From [Clostridium] symbiosum (GTDB lineage: Bacteria; Bacillota; Clostridia; Lachnospirales; Lachnospiraceae): 64,000 nt of DNA. The stretch is taken from positions 4,024,001-4,088,000 of the forward strand of contig CP143946.1 in assembly GCA_036419695.1 (NCBI GenBank), given 5' to 3'. The notes under the pieces are model-generated. The model was not told where the DNA came from. It ran no database searches and saw only the letters and a program-made list of their open reading frames with translations. The position numbers and the translations under genes were made by a program. Positions 52,705-62,410 of the stretch are shown piece by piece; position 1 is the stretch's first letter, and every line of letters begins with the position of its first letter.

Positions 52705-54210
52705 TTACCTGAATTTGTAATATGCCTCGTTCCATCTCAGCTCATTTCTGAACTGGCGGATATTTGTATCCTTATCAATATAAACGGCCTCAATGCCCAT
52801 GCAGGCAGCCCAGTCACCCATCTGCTCGGCAGTCAGGTCATAGGAGAATGCGGTATGGTGTGCTCCGCCCGCGTAAATCCATGCCGCCGCTCCTGTTTCC
52901 AGGTTTGGTTCCGGCGTCCAGAATGCGGTTGCCACCGGCAGCTTCGGCATTTCTTTCTCAGCCTTCTTAACTTCCACATCATTGATAATCAAACGGAAAC
53001 GGTCTCCCAGGTCAATGAGCGATGTCGCCACGCCATGGCCCTCCTTTGATGTGAACACAAGTCTCGCCGGATCTTCCCTGTCGCCCATGGAGAGCGGGCA
53101 CTCCTTGATTGCAATTTTTCCATCGGCAATCGTCGGGCAAACCTCCAGCATATGGGCCTGAAGAATTCCTTCGCGGCCTTTTACAAGGTTATATGTATAG
53201 TCCTCAAAAAACGTCGTTCCCTTGGCATCCTTTGTATTAGCCGCCATAATCTTCATCAGGCGCACCATGGCCGCCGTCTTCCAGTCGCCCTCCGCGCCGA
53301 AGCCGTAGCCCTTCTCCATCAGCCTCTGAATCGCAAGGCCCGGAAGCTGTTTCAGTCCTCCCAGATCCCCAAAATGAGTTACAATAGCCTGATAATTCTT
53401 CTCTTCCAGGAAACGTTCAAACCCAATCTCAATCTGGGCCTGAACCGCGACATGGCTGCGGAACTCCTTCTCATCCCTGCCCTCCAGCAGAATATCATAT
53501 TTATCATAATACTCTTCCACCAGAGTATCGGTATCCGCCTTGGAAACGGCATTTACCGCGTCCACAATCTCATTGACGGGATAAGCGTCAATCTCCCAGC
53601 CAAACTTAATCTGTGCCTCCACCTTATCGCCATCCGTAACAGCCACATTTCTCATATTATCGGCCACACGCATCACGCGGATGTGGGAAGACTCCATCAC
53701 GCCCACCGCCGTGCGCATCCAGGACGCCAGTCTTTCCTGAACCTCCTCATCAGCCCAATACCCTACAATCACCTTTCTCTCAATTCCCATCCTGCTGACA
53801 ATATGTCCGTATTCCCTGCCGCCATGCGCCGACTGGTTCTCATTCATAAAATCCATATCAATCGCATCATAGGGAATTTCCCTGTTAAACTGGGTATGCA
53901 GATGGCAGAGAGGTTTCCTGTACTCCTGAAGTCCCAGAATCCAGCTCTTAGCCGGTGAAAACGTATGCATCCACGTAATCACGCCCGCACACTCCGGATC
54001 CTGATTCGCCTCATTAAACGTCCGGCGAATCACCTCATTCGTAATCAGAGTAGGCTTCCAAACCACCTCAAACGGCAGATTCCCACTCTTATTAAGCTCC
54101 TCCACAATCACCCTGGAATGCTCCGCCACATGCGCAAGACACTCCTCCCCATAAAGATCCTGAGACCCGGTGCAAAACCAAAATTTATAATTCTTTCCTG
54201 TTACAAGCAT
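52705..54210 (-). CDS. araA: L-arabinose isomerase
   Basis: A 501-residue isomerase converting L-arabinose to L-ribulose. FWFCTGSQDLYGEECL, WMHTFSPAKSWILGL, the substrate/metal region HTQFNREIPYDAIDMDFMNENQSAHG (around 110-135) and GAHHTAFSYDL are conserved, and length is standard. AGGAGGATAAAG precedes the ATG. First gene of araABD. A 343-bp gap with short tandem repeats separates it from the importer permease upstream. Confidence 0.98.
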   Translation of the reverse strand: MLVTGKNYKFWFCTGSQDLYGEECLAHVAEHSRVIVEELNKSGNLPFEVVWKPTLITNEVIRRTFNEANQDPECAGVITWMHTFSPAKSWILGLQEYRKPLCHLHTQFNREIPYDAIDMDFMNENQSAHGGREYGHIVSRMGIERKVIVGYWADEEVQERLASWMRTAVGVMESSHIRVMRVADNMRNVAVTDGDKVEAQIKFGWEIDAYPVNEIVDAVNAVSKADTDTLVEEYYDKYDILLEGRDEKEFRSHVAVQAQIEIGFERFLEEKNYQAIVTHFGDLGGLKQLPGLAIQRLMEKGYGFGAEGDWKTAAMVRLMKIMAANTKDAKGTTFFEDYTYNLVKGREGILQAHMLEVCPTIADGKIAIKECPLSMGDREDPARLVFTSKEGHGVATSLIDLGDRFRLIINDVEVKKAEKEMPKLPVATAFWTPEPNLETGAAAWIYAGGAHHTAFSYDLTAEQMGDWAACMGIEAVYIDKDTNIRQFRNELRWNEAYYKFR

Positions 54211-54293
54211 TCCTTTATCCTCCTGATATTCACCCTAAAATAACCTCAACAATAGCATCAATCATAAAAAAGCAGCACTTCAAACTTTTTACT

Positions 54294-54412
54294 GCCAATC
54301 AGCGGCGAAACACTCACTCTGCTAGCCTCTCATAGCCAATCAGCAGCGAACACTCCCTTTACTAACCTTTCATAGCCAATCAACAGCCAACTCTCTCCGC
54401 TAACCTTTCATA
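54294..54412. repeat. Three degenerate tandem repeats upstream of araA
   Basis: Units of 41, 40 and 38 bp start at 54294, 54335 and 54375, each beginning GCCAATCA and ending CCTYTCATA. The remaining part of 54211-54553 is C-rich with no gene. The repeats could bind a regulator or be neutral slippage products. Confidence 0.75.
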
Positions 54413-54553
54413 CCAAGCCCACACAAACTCACGCTCCACCCTTCAACACACTCAGGCTCCAGCCGCCAAAGCAGGGCCGCCACCCTACCTCTCCCCCTCC
54501 GCCCCGCGACCCCTACCGCCGCAGTATCCTAACCAATTTCCACCATTCCTCAA

Positions 54554-55567
54554 CTACTTTTTCTTCTTCATCATCGCCAACACCGACTGCAGTACAATAA
54601 AGAAGCACAGCAGAGCCGCAATCGTAATCCTGGTCCACCAGGACGACAGCGTACCCTGGAATGTGATAAACGCCTCAATCGTCGCCTTAATCATAACGCC
54701 GAACAGCGTACCCACCACGTTTCCGACGCCGCCCGTCAGGAGCGTTCCGCCGATGACGGAGGATGCGATGGCGTCCATCTCAAAGCCTTTGGCCTGTTCC
54801 ACGAATCCGCCCAGTGTGTTAAGGCAGAAGAGAACGCTTCCGATTCCGCATAAAAATCCGTCTAACACATAGGCTTTCAGTTTCACCATGCGCACATTTA
54901 AACCAAGCATAAGGGAGGACTGCTGGTTTCCGCCCACCGCGTAAATGCTGCGGCCGAACTTTGTGTATTTCAGCATGATAAACGCAAGCACGAGAAGCGC
55001 GAGGGCAATTACAACGGTCGGATAGATATACGGCTGAATCAACATGCCTTTTTTATTCAGATATCCGCCGAAGGGAAGATATATCTTGGCTTTCGCCCAT
55101 GCCATAAAAGTTTCATTGGTGATACTGATCATATCTTTAGAAATAATCGCCGTCATGCCTCTGGCAAAGAACATGCCCGCCAGCGTTACGATAAATGGCT
55201 GGATATCCATATAGGCGACTAAAAATCCCTGTACAAGGCCGAACACAATTCCCGTAATCAATACGATGATAACGGCTGGAACGGCTCCGATTCCGCCTTT
55301 TTCCATCATCCATGCAAGCATCATGCAGCCCATGGCTACGAAGGAACCGACGCTGATATCAATTCCGCCCGTAATCATGACAATCGTCATGCCGATGCCG
55401 ATTACAATCAGCCCGGCGTTGGAAATGAAAAGATTTAAAAAGTTCTGTGTCTTGGCAAAGCCCTGGTCCTTAAACAGTACGCATCCGATTCCATACATCA
55501 CAAAGAAAAGCACAATTGTAATCAGGAGAAGGAAGCTGGTCTGGTTCAGTTGTTTCTTATTCTTCAT
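54554..55567 (-). CDS. Sugar ABC transporter permease (YjfF-like)
   Basis: A 337-residue BPD_transp_2 permease with 8-10 helices. TGGIDISVGSFVAMGCM is the conserved RbsC-type motif, and GTLLTGGVGNVVGTLFG lies near the C-terminus. Of the two permeases of this importer it is the second, overlapping the first by one base. AAAGGAGG precedes the ATG. It likely forms a heterodimer as in the YtfQRT-YjfF system. Confidence 0.92.
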   Translation of the reverse strand: MKNKKQLNQTSFLLLITIVLFFVMYGIGCVLFKDQGFAKTQNFLNLFISNAGLIVIGIGMTIVMITGGIDISVGSFVAMGCMMLAWMMEKGGIGAVPAVIIVLITGIVFGLVQGFLVAYMDIQPFIVTLAGMFFARGMTAIISKDMISITNETFMAWAKAKIYLPFGGYLNKKGMLIQPYIYPTVVIALALLVLAFIMLKYTKFGRSIYAVGGNQQSSLMLGLNVRMVKLKAYVLDGFLCGIGSVLFCLNTLGGFVEQAKGFEMDAIASSVIGGTLLTGGVGNVVGTLFGVMIKATIEAFITFQGTLSSWWTRITIAALLCFFIVLQSVLAMMKKKK

Positions 55568-56628
55568 TATGCTGCCTCCTTTTCCGATGCAAGTCTTAAT
55601 TCTTTCTTTTTGGCAAGAGATTTACGCCATCTCTCAAATCCCGGTGACTGGAGCGTTACAATAATCACTACGACAATCGCCTTATATACCGGTACCTGGT
55701 CGGAAGAAACGTGCATCGCGTAGAGCGTGGTCGTCAGCGCCTGGATGGTATAAGCTCCGATTACAGAACCTGCGATGGAGAATTTACCGCCGCCCAGTGA
55801 GTTGCCTCCGATGGCAACAGCCAGGATGGCATCCAGTTCCATGTTAAGACCGATGTTGTTGGCATCCGCCGAATAGATACGGCTGGATGAAATCAGCCCT
55901 GCAAGGCCGGAACAAAGGCCGCAGTACGCATAGGTAAGGAAAATAATCATGACTGATTTGATACCAATCAGCCTGGAAGCTCTCTTGTTGATGCCGACCG
56001 ACTGGATATACATGCCGAGGGCCGTCTTCTTAAGTATAATCGATGTCACGGCCACAACTACGATTGCCACGATAAACGGCGTCGGAACCGGAACTCCTGG
56101 GAAGGAAGCACCGAGAATTTTGTAGCTGTCGACGCGGACATAAGTAATCTGTCCGTCTGTAATCAGCTGGGCGATACCTCTGCCCGCCGTGAACATAATC
56201 AGTGTCGCAACCATCGGCTGGATATTCAGTTTGGAAACGAGAAATCCGTTAAAGCAGCCGATGAGGATTCCTACCGCAATGGCAGCGATAAATCCCAGAA
56301 ACAACGGGTTGGCAAATTCCGTCGCCGCCCTCTCGCCGCCCGATAAGATATTACAGCAAACCGCCGCGCTCACCGCCATGATGGCGCCGACGGAAATATC
56401 GGTTCCGGCCGATGAGGAAACGACAAGAGTCATGCCGATTGCCAGAATAACAAGCTCCGAAGCACGGTTGATAATGTCGATAATGTATCCGTAGAGCACC
56501 CCGTCCCTGAGTGAAATGGCAAAGAAGTTCGGAGTCGTTACGACATTGACGAGCAGCACCAGAGCGAGGCAGAAAATCGGCAGGAACAGCCGCTGTGATG
56601 TTATTTTCTTTAAAGTATCATTTTTCAT
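55567..56628 (-). CDS. Sugar ABC transporter permease (YtfT-like)
   Basis: A 353-residue BPD_transp_2 permease. SSAGTDISVGAIMAVSAAV and VAIGGNSLGGGKFSIAGSVIGAY are the family motifs. The ATG at 56628 follows AGGAGG and nearly abuts the ATPase stop at 56630. It pairs with the YjfF-like protein downstream. Confidence 0.92.
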   Translation of the reverse strand: MKNDTLKKITSQRLFLPIFCLALVLLVNVVTTPNFFAISLRDGVLYGYIIDIINRASELVILAIGMTLVVSSSAGTDISVGAIMAVSAAVCCNILSGGERAATEFANPLFLGFIAAIAVGILIGCFNGFLVSKLNIQPMVATLIMFTAGRGIAQLITDGQITYVRVDSYKILGASFPGVPVPTPFIVAIVVVAVTSIILKKTALGMYIQSVGINKRASRLIGIKSVMIIFLTYAYCGLCSGLAGLISSSRIYSADANNIGLNMELDAILAVAIGGNSLGGGKFSIAGSVIGAYTIQALTTTLYAMHVSSDQVPVYKAIVVVIIVTLQSPGFERWRKSLAKKKELRLASEKEAA

Positions 56629-56629
56629 A

Positions 56630-58147
56630 TTACTGACCTCCTGCAATGGTTGACATAATCGTTGACTGGTTCATTTCTTCCCCGTCCAGCTCCCCGACCT
56701 TTGCGCCGTCACGCATTACCACCATGCGGTCGCAGGTTCTGAGCATTTCCTCAATTTCAGAAGAGATAAATACCACAGCCATGCCCTCTTCCGCCAGTTT
56801 CACAACCAGCTTCTGAATCTCCGTCTTGGTGCCGACGTCGATACCTCTGGTGGGCTCGTCGAGAATCAGGAAATCCGGATTTGTCAGGAGCCATCTTCCG
56901 ATAATTACCTTCTGCTGGTTGCCGCCCGACAGCGATTTAATCGGAGTTTCCCGGCTGGCCGTCTTAATCTGGAGCATTTCGATATATTTATCCGTATATT
57001 CTTCCTGTTGTTTTCTGCTGAGCAGACGGAACATGCCGCGCTTTGCCTGAAGGGCCATAATCAGGTTTTCCCTGACGGACAAATCCGCGATGATGCCCTC
57101 GTTCTTCCGATCCTCCGGCAGGTAAGCCATGCCTTCATTCATTGAAGCAATCGGATGTTTCGCCGATATTTTCTTTCCCTTGATGGAAAGTTCTCCCTCG
57201 TCGGAACGCTCCGCCCCGTAAATCACCCTGACCGTCTCCGATCTTCCCGAACCGAGCAGCCCGGTAAAGCCGATTACCTCGCCTTTATGGATCACAAGGT
57301 CAAACGGTTTTATGTAACCTTTCTTTCCGAGTCCGGCCGCCTTAATGACAATATCGTCCTCGCCATGTACGATCTCGGCTCCTTTTTCCTCCTTAATAGC
57401 CGCCAGGTCGTCGAAGTCCTTGCCCATCATCTTGGCTACAAGCTGTACCCTCGGAAGCTCCGCCGTTGTGTACTGGCCTACGAGCTGGCCATTTCTGAGC
57501 ACCGTAATTTTATCGCATACCGCATATACCTGCTCGAGGAAATGAGTAACGAAGATGATCCCGACCCCCTCCGACCTGAGTTTCCTCATCAGGTCAAAAA
57601 GCTTCTCCACCTCTCCGTCATCCAGTGAGGATGTCGGCTCATCCAGGATCAGGACCTTGGCCGACATATCCACGGCGCGGGCAATTGCGATCATCTGCTG
57701 GATCGCGATGGAGTAATTGTCAATCGTCTTCGTAACATCTGCATTTATATCAAGGCTGTCTAACAGCTCACTTGCTTTCCTGTTCATGGTCTTCCAGTCG
57801 ATCAGCCCCCCTCTTCTCGGTTCCCTGCCGATAAAGAGATTTTCCGCTACCGTCAGGTTCGGACAGAGGTTGATCTCCTGATAAACGGTACTGATACCCT
57901 TCTGCTGCGCTTCCTGAGGGCTGCGGTTGATGATGGTGTGATCACAGCCGTCGATCATGATTTCCCCCGTTTCAAACTCCTCTACTCCTGTCAGAACTTT
58001 AATCAGCGTGGACTTGCCAGCGCCGTTTTCACCCATCAGGGCATGTATCTCACCTTTTTTGAGGGTGAAATCCACATTCTGCAGAGCTTTTACACCTGGG
58101 AATGTCTTATATATATGCCTCATTTCAAGAACGGAATCCTTTTCCAT
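56630..58147 (-). CDS. Sugar ABC transporter ATP-binding protein (two NBDs)
   Basis: A 505-residue ATPase with two nucleotide-binding domains. NBD1 has GENGAGKSTLIKVL and LILDEPTSSLDD. NBD2 has the usual degenerate Walker A GLLGSGRSETVRV, signature LSGGNQQKVIIGRW and FLILDEPTRGIDVG. It drives uptake of a pentose-type sugar. AAGGAGG supports the ATG at 58147. It is separated from the binding-protein gene by a hairpin at 58178, like the equivalent pair at the left end of the window. Confidence 0.95.
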   Translation of the reverse strand: MEKDSVLEMRHIYKTFPGVKALQNVDFTLKKGEIHALMGENGAGKSTLIKVLTGVEEFETGEIMIDGCDHTIINRSPQEAQQKGISTVYQEINLCPNLTVAENLFIGREPRRGGLIDWKTMNRKASELLDSLDINADVTKTIDNYSIAIQQMIAIARAVDMSAKVLILDEPTSSLDDGEVEKLFDLMRKLRSEGVGIIFVTHFLEQVYAVCDKITVLRNGQLVGQYTTAELPRVQLVAKMMGKDFDDLAAIKEEKGAEIVHGEDDIVIKAAGLGKKGYIKPFDLVIHKGEVIGFTGLLGSGRSETVRVIYGAERSDEGELSIKGKKISAKHPIASMNEGMAYLPEDRKNEGIIADLSVRENLIMALQAKRGMFRLLSRKQQEEYTDKYIEMLQIKTASRETPIKSLSGGNQQKVIIGRWLLTNPDFLILDEPTRGIDVGTKTEIQKLVVKLAEEGMAVVFISSEIEEMLRTCDRMVVMRDGAKVGELDGEEMNQSTIMSTIAGGQ

Positions 58148-58177
58148 AAAAGCTTTGCCTCCTTTTTTACACACAAA

Positions 58178-58222
58178 AGGAGACGCAGGGAGGAAACCTA
58201 AGCCTCCGGCCCCACGCCTCCT
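58178..58222 (-). terminator. Intercistronic attenuating hairpin
   Basis: 58178-58190 pairs with 58210-58222 (13 bp with three wobble pairs), with a nested GGAGG/CCTCC inside. UUUU follows on the minus strand. It probably lowers ATPase and permease expression relative to the binding protein. Confidence 0.7.
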
Positions 58223-58261
58223 GATTACTAAATCAATATTGGCCTATGTAGATATGTTTAA

Positions 58262-59338
58262 TTAGTATGCTCTTTCTTTTAAGATGTTCTCAAGATCCAT
58301 GCTTGTATCGAAGTATGCTTCATCTACGTACTGAATCTTCTCAACTGTCTCGCCTTTTTCCAGTTTCTGGATGATTTCAGCTACACGTGGTCCGTGAAGT
58401 GGGTTGCACTCGAACGTTGCGTTTAAGTCGCCTGCGATCATGGATTCAAATGCTGCCTTAACAGAATCGAAGCCAACTACGATAATGTCGCCGTCTGGTC
58501 CGCATGTTTTGCCTGCTGCCTTGATGGCATCGATTGCGCCGAATGCTTCATTGTCGTTCTCACAGATTACAACATCGATGTCGTCATAGCTCTTTAAGAA
58601 GGACTCCATAACTTCCTGTCCCTTAGCCTGTGTGAATTCACCTGTCTGCATATCAAGCATTTTCCAGTTGGAATGCTCTTTGAGGATGTTTGCAAAACCT
58701 TCTGTACGGCCAACCTGAGCGGATGCGCCGATTGTACCCTGGATTGTTACGATATTGATGTCTTCGCCTTCGCGTCCCTGTGCTTTTAAGTAATCAGCCA
58801 GCCAGTTTCCGCATGTCTCGCCTTCTTTAACGAAGTTTCCGCCTACCCATGCTTCAAAGAGGGAATCGTCAGATACCTGCATCATACGGTCGGAAAGAAT
58901 AACCGGGATGCCTGCTTCTTTTGCTTCTTCAAGAACGGTCTCCCATCCTGTCTCAACTACAGGAGCTACTACGATGTAATCTACATCCTGCTGGATAAAG
59001 GAACGGATTGCCTTAATCTGGTTTTCCTGTTTCTGCTGAGCGTCGTCAAAAATGAGCTTGTAGCCGTTTTCTTCCGTAAATGTAGATTTGAAAGACTCTG
59101 TATTAGCGGTTCTCCAGTCAGACTCGGCGCCAACCTGTGCGTATCCGACTGTGATGAGCTCTTTGTCACCTGTCTCTGCTGCTGCCTCTTTTGCTTCTGT
59201 TTCTGCGGCTGCTGCTTCAGTCTCTGCAGGTGCTGCCGCCTCGGTTGCCGGTGCTGTCTCAGCCGGTTTGCTGGAGCATGCTGTCATGGACACTGCCATT
59301 GCCACGGTAAGAGCTGCTGATAAAAATCTTTTTTTCAT
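58262..59338 (-). CDS. Sugar ABC transporter substrate-binding lipoprotein (YtfQ-like)
   Basis: A 358-residue lipoprotein. Lipobox MTAC near residue 20 is followed by an Ala/Glu-rich linker to about 60, then a ribose-binding-protein-like domain (TVGYAQVGAESDWRTANTES; VVAPVVETGWETVLEEAK; VICENDNEAFGAIDAIKAAG). The AQVGAESDWRTANT start resembles the YtfQ galactofuranose-binding group, some of which take arabinose. AAGGAGG supports the ATG at 59338. The arabinose genes downstream suggest L-arabinose or an arabinose-containing sugar as ligand. Confidence 0.92.
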   Translation of the reverse strand: MKKRFLSAALTVAMAVSMTACSSKPAETAPATEAAAPAETEAAAAETEAKEAAAETGDKELITVGYAQVGAESDWRTANTESFKSTFTEENGYKLIFDDAQQKQENQIKAIRSFIQQDVDYIVVAPVVETGWETVLEEAKEAGIPVILSDRMMQVSDDSLFEAWVGGNFVKEGETCGNWLADYLKAQGREGEDINIVTIQGTIGASAQVGRTEGFANILKEHSNWKMLDMQTGEFTQAKGQEVMESFLKSYDDIDVVICENDNEAFGAIDAIKAAGKTCGPDGDIIVVGFDSVKAAFESMIAGDLNATFECNPLHGPRVAEIIQKLEKGETVEKIQYVDEAYFDTSMDLENILKERAY

Positions 59339-59474
59339 AGTACTTCTTCCTCCTTGTTTTTGGGTTACTTTTTGTCGCTGTTTTCCATTGCGTCCGGTGG
59401 AAAGAATCTTGTCTGTCCATCGTCTTTTCAAAGTGAAAAGTATTTTTTACTTATCATCTTTATGTTTATATTAT

Positions 59475-59511
59475 AAAAGATGCCCTGCAATTTATAAACA
59501 GAGCATCTTTT
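59475..59511 (-). terminator. Terminator after the sensor kinase gene
   Basis: AAAAGATGC and CTG at 59475-59487 pair with CAG and GCATCTTTT at 59499-59511. UUUU follows on the minus strand. It ends the yesNM-type transcript, so the binding-protein promoter lies within 59339-59474. Confidence 0.85.
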
Positions 59512-59602
59512 GAAAAAGGTTAAAATTTTTTCACTGTTTTCCATCCTTTTTCCGGATTTTCCCCCGGTCAAGAGAAAAAACTTGTGATTTTTTTCGAAAA
59601 GT

Positions 59603-61162
59603 TTATGATTTTTTTCGATTTTCTTTTAAAAAGCTTCCCAGGTACACTTTGATGCAGGTTCCCACGTCGGGTTCCGACTCAACCGTGATGTCGGCTCCCT
59701 CCCCATAATACATCCTAATCCGCTGCGCCACATTATTCAAGCCAAAACCGCCTTTTTTGCTGACCTCGATATTGCCGTTGCCCTTAAGCTTCTGTCTCAG
59801 GCTGCGGAGCATCTTTTCGTCCATTCCGATTCCGTTGTCCTCCACTTCAAAGACGATTCCGTTCCTGTCCTCGTAGCCGCGCACGGTAATGGAACCGCCT
59901 CCCCGTTTATTTTTTATCCCGTGGTACAGGGCATTCTCCACAATCGGCTGGAGAATCATTTTAAGGACAATCTTGTCCTTGATTGACGGTTCAATATTGA
60001 TCCTGTAGTCCAGAATGTCCTCATATCTGATCTTCTGGATTTTCAGATAGCTGCGGATATGGGACTCTTCCTCGGCTATCGTGATAAAATCATTGCCGCC
60101 CGAGAGCACCGTCCTGAAGAAATCACTCAGATCGGTGGTCATCTCCACCACCTGCCGGTTATTGCCGCCCTCCGCCATCCAGACAATGGAATCCAGCGTA
60201 TTGTAGAGAAAATGCGGGTTAATCTGTTCCTGGTGAAGCTTCAGCTCTGCCTCCCTGAGGTTCTTCTGCTCCTGCCTCGTCTTCTCCATCAGCCCTGCAA
60301 TCTCGTCGCTCATCCTGTTCAGCGTCCTGCCGAGCACATTGATTTCTTCCAGGCCGCACATCTTTGCCCTGGCCTCCAGCTCTCCGCGTCCCAGCCGTTC
60401 GGCCGTCTGCTTTAAATTGTTGATGGGATTTGTCACCGACTTTGTGATCATCACCGAAAGCGTAAAACCGACCACCAGGACTCCGGCCAGGAGCGCCAGA
60501 AATCCTCCTACAATCTGTTTTGTATGTAACTCCAGCTCCTTCTGCAAATCTTCCATTTTAAGAATTTCATAGTAGTTGTACTGGGTAATGTAGTCCTGAA
60601 TCATGGAACAGAGCCCCTGGATATCATTTTCCCAAATGTTAAAATTTTCATCGTAGGTTCCGGCCAGCTTGGAATTCCCGATCATCTTGTTCACCGCTTT
60701 TTCCAGCGAATCCAGGCATGATAAAATTCCCCTGATTTTAATATCACTGTCCGATCCCGGCGTCCGCTCCACCGTATTGGAAAAGGCATACCGGGCGGAA
60801 TTAATCAGATTCACCGGATTCTTGACTACGGTCGCATACCGGCTTTCTCCTTCTATAATATCACCGTTCTCAAACTGACCCGCATCGATCAGACCAATCA
60901 TAACGCGGTACATGGAGTATTCCATCTCTTCCTTGAATTTAAGATTATACTCATTGGCAACCTTCACATTAGCCATGATATTTTTATACGAATTGGAATA
61001 ATTGCGGATCATGACGAGAATTCCCAGCACCATCCCGGTCAGGGGGATTGCTATGACAAACAGAAGAAGGGTCAGACGCATCTTCAGTGTCACCTTCCTA
61101 AGGCCCGTTCTCCTGTCCTCAGACTGACTCGCCGTCTCCCGGCTGCTGTTCTCAGTTATCAT
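59603..61162 (-). CDS. YesM-type sensor histidine kinase
   Basis: A 519-residue membrane kinase. Helix 1 is near 30-52, an extracytoplasmic sensor of about 165 residues follows, and helix 2 is near 218-240. Then come HAMP (TNPINNLKQTAERLGRGELEARA), His_kinase (QINPHFLYNTLDSIVWMAEGG with the phospho-His) and HATPase (ILQPIVENALYHGI; DNGIGMDEKM; GFGLNNVAQRIRMYYG). It overlaps the response-regulator gene by 11 nt. Such pairs control adjacent sugar importers by sensing the sugar or its binding protein. Confidence 0.93.
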   Translation of the reverse strand: MITENSSRETASQSEDRRTGLRKVTLKMRLTLLLFVIAIPLTGMVLGILVMIRNYSNSYKNIMANVKVANEYNLKFKEEMEYSMYRVMIGLIDAGQFENGDIIEGESRYATVVKNPVNLINSARYAFSNTVERTPGSDSDIKIRGILSCLDSLEKAVNKMIGNSKLAGTYDENFNIWENDIQGLCSMIQDYITQYNYYEILKMEDLQKELELHTKQIVGGFLALLAGVLVVGFTLSVMITKSVTNPINNLKQTAERLGRGELEARAKMCGLEEINVLGRTLNRMSDEIAGLMEKTRQEQKNLREAELKLHQEQINPHFLYNTLDSIVWMAEGGNNRQVVEMTTDLSDFFRTVLSGGNDFITIAEEESHIRSYLKIQKIRYEDILDYRINIEPSIKDKIVLKMILQPIVENALYHGIKNKRGGGSITVRGYEDRNGIVFEVEDNGIGMDEKMLRSLRQKLKGNGNIEVSKKGGFGLNNVAQRIRMYYGEGADITVESEPDVGTCIKVYLGSFLKENRKKS

Positions 61163-62270
61163 TTTTAACTTCCTTTGCTTTGAATTCCTTCGGCGACTGT
61201 CCCGTTATCTTTTTAAACGTCGAACTGAAATAGTGGGGATCATTATATCCCACGCGTTCCCCAATCTCCGCCGTCCTGAGCGTCGTGCATTTTAAGAGCT
61301 CGCAGGCCTTGTCGATCCTGACCTTTGTGAGATATTCGATAAACGACTGGCCCGTCTCCTGCTTGAAGATGGAACTGAAATAGCTCGGGCTGACTCCGAT
61401 ATGGTTGGCTATCATATTCAGGGAAAAATCGCTTTTCCCATAGTTTTCCGCAATATAATCCCTGGCCTCCCGGATCAGCGTGCCGTACCGGTCGTTCGAA
61501 ACCCTGTCCCGCATCGTCAGCGCAAAAACAAAGAGATCCTTCAGATACATCAGCGTCGTCTCCACACTCACAATCGCCTTGGGAATCAGTTTAATATCCC
61601 TGCGCTCCTCCGGCACATCCTCCAATTGGACGTTGATTCCTTTCATGAATTCCTGGACGCAGTAGAAGATATCCATCACCATATACTGCCGGAGCAGGAG
61701 GGACTTATAATTGTGTTCTCCCACGGCCTGGAAGTATTCATCCACGAAAAGATCGCACTCGTCCAGGGAACCCAGTTTCAGAAAATCTTCTATCAGCTTC
61801 CGGTCCACCCCGCTGTAATCCGTCTTGTCCAGGAATTCCGTATACTTCTCATAGCTGACAAAATACCGTTCCAGGAGCCTGCTCTTCTCCCGCTCCTCCC
61901 GGACAGTTTCCGCCACCTTCTTAAGCGCATCAATCAGATTTACCGACGTAACAGGTTTTAAAAGATAATCGCTGATGCCTATTTTAATCGCCTCTTTGGC
62001 ATAGTCGAATTCATTATAACCGCTTAATATAATAATTTTCGTCTGGGGCAGCGCCTTTTTCACAAGACGGCTGAGTTCCAGTCCGTCCATGAACGGCATC
62101 TTCACGTCGGTCACAAGAATGTCCGGTTCCGTCTTTAAAATAAGAGGATAGGCATACTCTCCATCCCCCGCTTCCCCCACAAATTCGAATCCGTTGGCAT
62201 TCCAGTCGATATTGTCACGTATCCCGCGGCGTATGATGGCCTCGTCCTCTACTAAGAATACTTTTATCAT
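61152..62270 (-). CDS. YesN-type AraC-family response regulator
   Basis: A 372-residue regulator with a receiver domain (MIKVFLVEDEAIIRRGI; phospho-acceptor Asp in PDILVTDVKMPFMDG near 55) and Lys in SDYLLKPVT. A middle linker follows, then a C-terminal AraC double helix-turn-helix (SLNMIANHIGVSPSYFSSIFKQETGQSF; IGERVGYNDPHYFSSTFKKITGQSPKEF). It likely activates the downstream arabinose importer and catabolic genes. GGGGGG precedes the ATG. Confidence 0.94.
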   Translation of the reverse strand: MIKVFLVEDEAIIRRGIRDNIDWNANGFEFVGEAGDGEYAYPLILKTEPDILVTDVKMPFMDGLELSRLVKKALPQTKIIILSGYNEFDYAKEAIKIGISDYLLKPVTSVNLIDALKKVAETVREEREKSRLLERYFVSYEKYTEFLDKTDYSGVDRKLIEDFLKLGSLDECDLFVDEYFQAVGEHNYKSLLLRQYMVMDIFYCVQEFMKGINVQLEDVPEERRDIKLIPKAIVSVETTLMYLKDLFVFALTMRDRVSNDRYGTLIREARDYIAENYGKSDFSLNMIANHIGVSPSYFSSIFKQETGQSFIEYLTKVRIDKACELLKCTTLRTAEIGERVGYNDPHYFSSTFKKITGQSPKEFKAKEVKNDN

Positions 62271-62410
62271 AATTCCCCCCTGTGGCAGGCCCGGCTGGGG
62301 CCTGGTATGATGTTTAAGCAGATGTTATAAATGCGTCCCATGTGTCTGGATGCATGTATTATTTTTTACATCATATCATATGAAGGGAGGAATTGCCAGA
62401 TAAGGAAATA

